Below are positions 1-5,455 of a stretch of DNA of 9,183 nt, one piece after another. Below the pieces are notes generated by a model. It ran no database searches and had not been told where the DNA came from. It saw only the letters and a list, made by a program, of their open reading frames with translations. Location: assembly GCA_002393835.1 (NCBI GenBank), contig DGTW01000233.1, positions 1 to 9,183 on the forward strand, read 5' to 3'. The translations under genes were made by a program, and so were the position numbers. Positions within the stretch are counted from its first letter, which is position 1; every line of letters begins with the position of its first letter. The stretch is from Treponema sp. UBA4326 (GTDB lineage: Bacteria; Spirochaetota; Spirochaetia; Treponematales; Treponemataceae).

Positions 1-113
1 GCACTTTCGTTGTCGTGCTTGTTTGGCTTTCCGGGGTTCCGCTGCCGCTCCATTGCCTACACTTTGTTTCGGCAACGGCTTCGCCGCCCCTGCAATCCCT
101 AAGCCGTAAGCTT
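1..113. other. GC-rich intergenic stretch with small hairpins and a partial gene-end duplicate
   Basis: No credible gene is visible here. The stretch lies downstream of the leftward DUF2400 gene. Two adjacent inverted repeats can be read: CGGC-TTC-GCCG at 76-86, and TTGCC/GGCAA arms at 53-57 and 71-75. Neither is followed by a T-run on either strand, so this is not a convincing Rho-independent terminator. Read leftward, a 14-base stretch near 94-107 (CGGCTTAGGGATTGC-like) nearly repeats the codons for GLGIA close to the end of the DUF2400 gene at 132-147. The G/purine-rich leftward strand looks unlike the flanking coding DNA and may be part of a dispersed intergenic repeat, which one copy cannot prove. 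Confidence 0.4.
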
Positions 114-941
114 TTACCTCGCCTCCTGCGAGGCAATCCCTAAACCGAAAAGCGCATAATCAGCTTTTACAGGGTCGTCGGGGAAAATCTCGGCGACTTT
201 TTTTGTCAGTCCTATTGCCGTTCTCAGATTCGCTGACTTTGAGTTAATCAGTCCAAGCTCATTTGACTGCTGCATCACATGGGTGTCCAGCGGCATCAAA
301 AGGTCTTTTTTTGAAAACCATTTCCACAAGCCCAAATCCACCGGAGAATTGTCCCGCACCAGCCAGCGCAAAAGCATGTTCACTTTTTTGGCAGCGGAAT
401 CCTTTGAATGGGGAAGAAGGGCGCATCTGGCTGGAAAAGCCGAGGCAATCACCTGGTGAAGATATTTTTTTTTGCCATCTTCAGAAGCTTTTCGAGCGGA
501 CTTGTCATTTGAAGAAAGTCCGCTAACTCCATTTTTCTCTTTCTTTTCCTCACTTTCTTCAGCCCACTTCTCCTTAAAAAAGTCTCCAATAGTCTCCTTT
601 TCTTCAAGAATGTACCTCAAACCGTCAAAAAAGAGACGCATGTCGCTGTTGGTGTACATGCGATAGAAAGAAACATTATTTTCCGGGAAAAAATCTTTGT
701 ATTTTTGATTTAAAATCCAGTCACAGGGAGAAGAGCCGGCCGCGCTTAAAATTGCTTCCACATGGGCAAGAATCTGCTCCCGGCGGCCAAAAGCCAGGTT
801 TGCGGCAATAAAAGCAACCGTCTCACATTCACGCACGCTGGAAAAACGGTGCATGAACTGAGACGGATCTTTTTTGAGAAAATCCGCTGACTCATATTTT
901 TGAGCCAGCGAAATCAGTTTTTCTGAAAGTGCTTCAGTCAT
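114..941 (-). CDS. TIGR02757 / DUF2400 family protein, possible divergent HhH-GPD relative
   Basis: A 275-residue cytoplasmic protein that I recognise as the TIGR02757 (DUF2400) family, found in spirochaetes and Bacteroidetes; its function is not established. Family-like blocks are DPSQFMHRF (25-33), AANLAFGRREQI (46-57), FYRMYTNSDM (92-101), LLMPLDTHVMQQSNELGL (214-231) and DPVKADYALFGLGIA (256-270). Residues 125-160 are a charged low-complexity insert rich in E, K and S. The open frame extends upstream to 1457, but that part is antisense-free overlap with the preceding gene in another frame and has no family character. I chose ATG 941 because MTEALSEKLISLAQKY matches the usual N-terminus. 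No Shine-Dalgarno precedes it; GTG 977 and TTG 950 are in-frame alternatives, also without one. It follows the Ig/OmpA gene by 46 bases on the same strand, so it is probably expressed from the same mRNA, perhaps by re-initiation. The DTHV-x(7)-LGL segment resembles the catalytic-Asp region of endonuclease III-like glycosylases, which is only an inference. Confidence 0.88.
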   Translation of the reverse strand: MTEALSEKLISLAQKYESADFLKKDPSQFMHRFSSVRECETVAFIAANLAFGRREQILAHVEAILSAAGSSPCDWILNQKYKDFFPENNVSFYRMYTNSDMRLFFDGLRYILEEKETIGDFFKEKWAEESEEKKEKNGVSGLSSNDKSARKASEDGKKKYLHQVIASAFPARCALLPHSKDSAAKKVNMLLRWLVRDNSPVDLGLWKWFSKKDLLMPLDTHVMQQSNELGLINSKSANLRTAIGLTKKVAEIFPDDPVKADYALFGLGIASQEAR

Positions 942-987
942 TTGTGTCAATGACTGCTGTGTCAGTTTTGCCGGCACAGCAGAAATG

Positions 988-3900
988 CTATTTGTTGAGG
1001 ATGAATTCAACTCGTCTGTTCTTCCAAGCGTTGTCTTTATCCCCACGGGCAGCAACCGGCTGACGGCCGCCACGGCCAACAGCAGAGAGTCTGTCAGAAG
1101 AAACGCCATAGCCGACAAGTTTGCCCTTGACGAATTCAGCACGTTCCTTAGAAAGAGGTTCAAGAGGAATGTTTCCGTTAGCAGTGCTTGTCTCTTCGGC
1201 CTCGGTTCCAGTGACAGAATTTGCGTGTCCCTCGACGACGACAGTGTAATTCTTGAATTTGTTAAGAATCTGTGCAATTCGTTTAAGGATTCGCTCGTTG
1301 TTCTTGGCCTGAGCCTCAGTAATGCCAGGTTTTGTGACCTTACCGCTTGCATCAAGGACCTGAACTCCGAAGTCAGCCTTATCCTGACGGAAGATGATAG
1401 AAGGAACTGCCATTTTGAGCACATCACCGACTCGGATAACGAGGATATCAACCTCAATCTTGCCTTCCACAGTGCTTGTCATGCCGAGAGTATCGGTAAC
1501 TGTGAATGTATAAGGATAGTCAGTTGCAGACTGAACAAGCTCGCCGTTTTTACCACGACCGTCCCAGATGATTCGCTCAGTAATAGAAGATTTTCCTGAT
1601 GTTGACCAGAATGGTTTTCCGTTTGGATCCTTGATTGTAAATGACCAGTTCTTAAGAGGAACAATGTCATTGCCTTTGAGCAGGATGTACAAGTCATCGT
1701 TCTCGCCGTCGTTATCAGGAGAGAAGTATTGAGGAGCCGTTTTGACTGTAAGCTGTGGTGGCGTTACAGAACAAATGAAGGCAGAAGAGCTTACATCAAT
1801 TACATTACCCTTTGCATAAACCATGCTGAGTTTTGCAGTGAAGATTCCCTCGGCAACCTTGTTCTCAGAATCAAGACCGTTCCATGTAATTTCAGCTGGC
1901 ATGTCTTTCTGGTCTTTTTCTGACCATGATTTGACGACCTTGCCTTCAGGGCTTACGATTGAAACGCTCCAGCTTTCGACTCCGTCTTTGAGAGAAGGAC
2001 GCAGAGAAAGTTTCTGGCTTTCGAGGAAGCTGTCGCCGTTGGGGCTGAATGCGTCAAGCTCGGCCGTAATGTAAGCCTTTGCCTCACGGTTATCAACCTG
2101 TACGCTTGCGATTTCTGCAGAACCCTTGTTGCCGGCCGCATCCTCAGAAAGGAATACGATTCGGTATGTGCCGTCAGCGACTTTGTTTCCTGCAGCGTCT
2201 GTACCGTTCCATTCAACTTTTGCCGGGATTTTTCCCTGCCAGTTGTAAGAGCGCACGAGCTGATTTTTTGAGTCGTAAATGCTGGCAGTCCATTTTTCTT
2301 CTGATGAAGACTCAACGGTGAGAGGCAAGGTGTCTTTGCGGCTGTCTCCGTCCGGTGAGAAGAGGGTGTATGGAGCTGAAACGCTGACTTTTGGTGCAAG
2401 GGTGTCAATTACAAAGGCCTGTGTAGAAGTCTTTGCCTCGCTTCCGTTTGCAGATTTTGTAGAGAGGGTCGCAACATATTTTCCGTCATCACAGCGCTCG
2501 CCGCCTGAAGAAAGGCCGTTCCATGTGAATGAAGCAGGAAGTGAAGTGCCACTCATAGACCAGACAGTGCTTCCTTTGGCGTTTTTAATTTCAACCGTGT
2601 ACTCATTGATTGAGCTTCCGGCCTTGACTACAGGAGTGAGTTTTACAGAAGTCTTAGACTTGTCGGCTCCGGCCGGGTTGAATGCAGTCGGGCTTACAGC
2701 AAGCAAAAGTTCGGTTTTGCTTGTGTCGAGAGTAAGGTCTGCCACACTTGTCTCTGAAGAGTTTCCTGCGAGGTCTGTCGCAGAAAGAATGTACCTATAC
2801 TTTCCGTTGGCGGCAAGTGAAGAAGAATCATCAAGACCATCCCAAACGACCGTTTCTGGCGGGAAAGAACCAAAATCAAACTCACGGATTGTTTTTCCCT
2901 CTGAATCCACGATTTTTCCAGTCCAGTTCTCGACAGGAGAGCCTGAATTTGCGGCGATATCCTGAGAGATGACCATAGTATCTGAGTTTCCGTCGCCATC
3001 AGGAGAGAAAATGAGGCTGTTTGCCTTGATTTTTGCCGCAGGCGGAGTTTTATCCAATGTAAATTCCGGAGATTTTACAAGGTCAGGCTCGTAACCGTTA
3101 GAATATTTTGCGCTTACGACAGCCTGATACAAGCCTTCGGCAGCGTCTGAGCCAGAGTCAGTCTTTCCGTCAAATTCAACACGGCTCGGAGGATTGTCCT
3201 TTCCGCTGAAAGTCTTTACGACATTGCCTTTGCCGTCTGTGATTTTAACGGCCCATTCAACGAGCTTATTGACTGATTTTGCGTCTGGAACAGGAATTTT
3301 TACGAAGAATGAAATCGTATCGTTGATTCCATTGCCGTTGGGCGAGAAGTATTTGCTGCCAGAGATTGCGATGTTCGTCGCAGGCTTGTCGGCAGAATAA
3401 ATGATGTTGGCGATTGAAGCCGGATTCGAGTCGTTACCAGCACGGTCAGTAGCCGTAATTTTGTAAGAATAAACGCCGTCAGGAAGAGGAGCACCTGCAT
3501 CATCAGAACCGTTCCATTCAAAGCTCAAAGGTGAGCTTGAAGTCCATTTGTAAGAGCGGACGACCTTACCAGTTGAATCAGTGAAAGCAGCCTTCCATTC
3601 GTCTTCTTCAGAACCGTTTTGTTTGACAGCCAGGACAGGTTTTGCTCCCTCTCCAAAGATTTTTTCATTTGATGAAGGCTGAGCTAACTGCACATCTGGA
3701 GGAGTATTATCAACAATGACGGTGAGTTTTTTTGTCTTTGCCGCATTTCCATTGTCATCACTTGCGGTCATATAATAGTAGTAAGTTCCGTCTGGAGCGA
3801 CTTCACCGTTATCCATTACACCGTTCCACATTACGGAAGCGGGAACAGTTACGCCGGATTTTGGCGTAAAGAGAGCCTTCCAGAATGTCTTGAAAGTGAT

Positions 3901-4149
3901 TTTTGTCTCGCGTTTTTCCTTGTTGCCAATAGTTCGCACGACATCGCCTTTGTCATTCTCAATGATGAAAGCCCAGTCTTTTACATAGCGCTTGTCCTTG
4001 ATTTTTACAGGGACTTCTAGAATATCCTGCTTACCATCGTTGTTCGGAGAAATGTAAACAGGGCCTTTTTCAGCGAAGGCAAGTGCCGAAAGCATGAAAG
4101 CCGCCGTGACTGAAAGTACAGTTTTCTGTGTTTTTGTAATTCTCAACAT
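988..4149 (-). CDS. Secreted FlgD-type Ig-repeat fibre with C-terminal OmpA domain
   Basis: A 1053-residue exported envelope protein. Residues 1-26 are a type I signal peptide (basic start, hydrophobic core, cleavage predicted after ALAFA). Residues ~30-900 hold eight Ig-like units of the FlgD/CHU_C kind. Each ends in a W-N/D-G strand (W108, W212, FDG near 327, W436, W543, W647, W756, W862), followed by D-G-x-Y and T-A-x-D-x-A-G-N. Seven units open with an [FI]SP[ND][GN]DG-type loop (33, 268, 381, degenerate 490, 597, 701, 809). Residues ~915-1053 form an OmpA C-terminal domain, with GHAN at 974-977, PLSKERA at 998-1004 and a final NRRVEFILNK. OmpA domains bind peptidoglycan non-covalently, so the protein probably sits in the periplasm attached to the wall and reaches toward the outer membrane. 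The usual Asp of GHTD is Asn977, while the usual Arg is kept (R1003). The start is fixed by AGGAG eight bases upstream and by the signal peptide. It lies 11 bases after the barrel gene. A surface-exposed fibre is the alternative. Confidence 0.9.
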   Translation of the reverse strand: MLRITKTQKTVLSVTAAFMLSALAFAEKGPVYISPNNDGKQDILEVPVKIKDKRYVKDWAFIIENDKGDVVRTIGNKEKRETKITFKTFWKALFTPKSGVTVPASVMWNGVMDNGEVAPDGTYYYYMTASDDNGNAAKTKKLTVIVDNTPPDVQLAQPSSNEKIFGEGAKPVLAVKQNGSEEDEWKAAFTDSTGKVVRSYKWTSSSPLSFEWNGSDDAGAPLPDGVYSYKITATDRAGNDSNPASIANIIYSADKPATNIAISGSKYFSPNGNGINDTISFFVKIPVPDAKSVNKLVEWAVKITDGKGNVVKTFSGKDNPPSRVEFDGKTDSGSDAAEGLYQAVVSAKYSNGYEPDLVKSPEFTLDKTPPAAKIKANSLIFSPDGDGNSDTMVISQDIAANSGSPVENWTGKIVDSEGKTIREFDFGSFPPETVVWDGLDDSSSLAANGKYRYILSATDLAGNSSETSVADLTLDTSKTELLLAVSPTAFNPAGADKSKTSVKLTPVVKAGSSINEYTVEIKNAKGSTVWSMSGTSLPASFTWNGLSSGGERCDDGKYVATLSTKSANGSEAKTSTQAFVIDTLAPKVSVSAPYTLFSPDGDSRKDTLPLTVESSSEEKWTASIYDSKNQLVRSYNWQGKIPAKVEWNGTDAAGNKVADGTYRIVFLSEDAAGNKGSAEIASVQVDNREAKAYITAELDAFSPNGDSFLESQKLSLRPSLKDGVESWSVSIVSPEGKVVKSWSEKDQKDMPAEITWNGLDSENKVAEGIFTAKLSMVYAKGNVIDVSSSAFICSVTPPQLTVKTAPQYFSPDNDGENDDLYILLKGNDIVPLKNWSFTIKDPNGKPFWSTSGKSSITERIIWDGRGKNGELVQSATDYPYTFTVTDTLGMTSTVEGKIEVDILVIRVGDVLKMAVPSIIFRQDKADFGVQVLDASGKVTKPGITEAQAKNNERILKRIAQILNKFKNYTVVVEGHANSVTGTEAEETSTANGNIPLEPLSKERAEFVKGKLVGYGVSSDRLSAVGRGGRQPVAARGDKDNAWKNRRVEFILNK
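1434..4071 (-). repeat. Eight-fold Ig-like protein repeat region
   Basis: This is the part of the fibre gene coding for the eight Ig-like units, residues ~27-905. The spacing between successive W-N/D-G signatures is about 104 to 116 residues. The units are related at protein level (SPxGDG loop, W-N/D-G turn, D-x-AGN, D-x-x-PP linker) but differ strongly in DNA sequence. This indicates old duplication rather than recent expansion. Unit two lacks the SPNGDG loop and the unit around residue 490 has it degenerated to NPAGAD. Confidence 0.8.
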
Positions 4150-4157
4150 TTATTATT

Positions 4158-4162
4158 CTCCT
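4158..4162 (-). promoter_or_regulatory. Ribosome binding site of the fibre gene, overlapping the upstream stop codon
   Basis: AGGAG, eight bases before ATG 4149. Its first two bases are the last two of the TAG stop of the barrel gene (4161-4163). Ribosomes finishing the barrel would stop on this site, so translational coupling of the two proteins is likely. Confidence 0.8.
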
Positions 4163-5267
4163 ATTCTCCGTCCCACATGATGACCTCAGGAGCCTTTGTG
4201 TCGGCCATTCCGAGATTAAGCAAGGCTCCGGCGCTCACAGCGTTTACATCTTTGTAGAGGTTTCGGTAGGCCCCGGAAACAGTCATATCGCTCTGTGCCC
4301 AGCCCTTGTTAGCCATGTAAGAGCCTTCTTTTGAGCTGAAGATAAATTTGAAGCTTACGCCGATTGAAGGAATGATGTTCTTTGCATCGTTGGCAAATTC
4401 CCGGACATCAAATTCCCATGCAGAAGAAATTTTCAGGAAGTCCCAGAGCTGAATCTGAAGCCCCAGATCCATTACGAAATTCTGGAAAGCAGGAACCGAA
4501 AAATCCAAAGATGAGCCAAGCTCCATTACATCAGTTTTGAGGAATGATGCCGCGATTCCGGTGCGGATTGTGGCGATTCCAGGCCATGAAGTGCCGTCAG
4601 ACATGTCTTCATACTTTTCGTCCTTGAAGTTTTTTACGGACTCGATGCCCAGGGTCTTGTCTCCGCCTGAATACATTTTTCCGATATTGTTCATTGAAAC
4701 GCCAAAACGAAGGTTCTTCATAAAGAAGAGGTCTCCGTAATTATAGTAGGCTCCAAAAGCAGCGCTCAAAGTCCAGTCAGAATTAACCGCATCGCCGTAC
4801 AAAAGGCCAAAGTTGGCAGTCATTCCAACCGAAACCTGGTCGGTAATGTCTTTTGAGAGACCGCCTGTGAAATTGAAGCTGTTTCCTACAGGCATGGCAA
4901 AAAAATCAGTCCAGATTCCCTGAACAAGCAGGGTCGAAACGCACCAGCGTGAGGGAATCAGAAGGCCTCCCTGAAATGAGCCGCCAAGAGTGTTGTCAAA
5001 ATTGGGATAATCAGTGTTCGAATTGACGAAGAGTGTTCCCGCAAGATCCAGAGTAGACCTCTGCTCCCATGCCGTTAAGGCCGGATTGTTGATTATAGAT
5101 GCAGGAGTAGCACCAAAGATTCCACCACCAGCAGCAGAATTAGCACCGGTAAGCAGCTGCGGTTCCGTAAGTCTGAGCACATTTTGCGCCCCGGCCGGCG
5201 GATTATAAGCAAACAGGGCTGAGCCACACAATACAGAAGCCAGCACCGCACCCACAATTTTTTTCAT
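4161..5267 (-). CDS. Outer-membrane beta-barrel protein, PorV/UPF0164-like
   Basis: A 368-residue exported protein, probably an outer-membrane beta-barrel. Residues 1-20 (MKKIVGAVLASVLCGSALFA) are a signal peptide. Cys14 is not in a good lipobox (SVLC), so a lipoprotein is unlikely. The mature start carries GANSAAGGGIFGATPASIINNPA (41-63), which matches the N-terminal hatch-like segment of PorV/PorQ and treponemal UPF0164 proteins (G-GG-x-A-x-N-P-A). The rest alternates short aromatic and glycine-rich strands with polar loops, as expected for a barrel. The last 13 residues, DTKAPEVIMWDGE, look like the linker and W-D-G signature of the fibre protein encoded next. An ATG at 5279 is in frame, but the GGAGG Shine-Dalgarno lies inside its first codons, so ATG 5267 is the true start. 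First gene of the leftward unit. The exact family and any transport substrate are uncertain. Confidence 0.8.
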   Translation of the reverse strand: MKKIVGAVLASVLCGSALFAYNPPAGAQNVLRLTEPQLLTGANSAAGGGIFGATPASIINNPALTAWEQRSTLDLAGTLFVNSNTDYPNFDNTLGGSFQGGLLIPSRWCVSTLLVQGIWTDFFAMPVGNSFNFTGGLSKDITDQVSVGMTANFGLLYGDAVNSDWTLSAAFGAYYNYGDLFFMKNLRFGVSMNNIGKMYSGGDKTLGIESVKNFKDEKYEDMSDGTSWPGIATIRTGIAASFLKTDVMELGSSLDFSVPAFQNFVMDLGLQIQLWDFLKISSAWEFDVREFANDAKNIIPSIGVSFKFIFSSKEGSYMANKGWAQSDMTVSGAYRNLYKDVNAVSAGALLNLGMADTKAPEVIMWDGE

Positions 5268-5272
5268 AAAAT

Positions 5273-5277
5273 CCTCC
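5273..5277 (-). promoter_or_regulatory. Ribosome binding site that decides the barrel start
   Basis: GGAGG followed by five bases (ATTTT) and ATG 5267. The upstream in-frame ATG at 5279 shares its G with this site and has no Shine-Dalgarno of its own, which argues for the downstream start. Confidence 0.85.
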
Positions 5278-5333
5278 ATGCGGACAGACAGAAAACTGCC
5301 ATGCCCATCATTTTTAACTTAAAGAAAAAATAC

Positions 5334-5339
5334 ATAATA
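5334..5339 (-). promoter_or_regulatory. Possible -10 element of the leftward operon
   Basis: TATTAT read leftward, about 67 bases before ATG 5267, in an AT-rich stretch. No good -35 lies at 16-18 bases (AACAAA at 17), so this is a weak suggestion. The leftward promoter must nevertheless lie in 5280-5455 unless it is inside the rightward gene. Confidence 0.25.
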
Positions 5340-5347
5340 AGCGTAGC

Positions 5348-5361
5348 ACAAAAAGTTTTGT
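5348..5361. promoter_or_regulatory. Inverted repeat in the divergent control region
   Basis: ACAAAA-AG-TTTTGT, a perfect 6-base-arm dyad lying just upstream of the possible leftward -10. A second perfect palindrome, CAATATTG, lies at 5394-5401. Both could be operator half-sites for a regulator acting on the two divergent units, but AT-rich DNA yields such dyads by chance. Confidence 0.25.
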
Positions 5362-5420
5362 TTGTCATCAAAGAGGCTTAAAATATCCATAAACAATATT
5401 GATAATTTCTTTCAAAGTAT

Positions 5421-5449
5421 TTGACTTTATAGAAAGAATTCTGCATATT
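5421..5449 (+). promoter_or_regulatory. Sigma70-like promoter of the rightward gene
   Basis: TTGACT (5421-5426) matches the -35 consensus at five of six bases. CATATT (5444-5449) matches the -10 at four of six, with the ideal 17-base spacer. The predicted transcription start, about seven bases after the -10, falls at 5456, the A of the ATG. No Shine-Dalgarno is present before the ATG, in agreement with a leaderless mRNA. Confidence 0.55.
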
Positions 5450-5455
5450 TAAAGT

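Noticed and set aside
117..134. Hairpin GCCTC-CTGC-GAGGC at the end of the DUF2400 gene as a terminator, and its AGGAGG as a ribosome site for a further gene
   Set aside because: There is no T-run after the hairpin on either strand, and no start codon lies at a usable distance beyond AGGAGG.
942..1457. Upstream extension of the DUF2400 frame to a 447-residue protein
   Set aside because: The extra ~172 residues lie inside the fibre gene in another frame, have no family resemblance and are Ser/Arg/Leu-rich in the way of out-of-frame translation.
985..1599. Rightward frame of 204 residues
   Set aside because: It lies opposite the OmpA domain, which is clearly coding; composition is shadow-like and no motif is seen.
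2279..2965. Rightward frame of 228 residues
   Set aside because: Antisense to the well-supported Ig repeats; no Shine-Dalgarno and no recognisable sequence.
5226..5228. Lipoprotein signal at Cys14 of the barrel
   Set aside because: The residues before the Cys (SVL) do not fit even a relaxed spirochaetal lipobox, and a type I cleavage site follows at residue 20.
5277..5279. ATG 5279 as the start of the barrel gene
   Set aside because: The Shine-Dalgarno GGAGG overlaps this codon and is correctly spaced for ATG 5267, which also gives a cleaner signal peptide.
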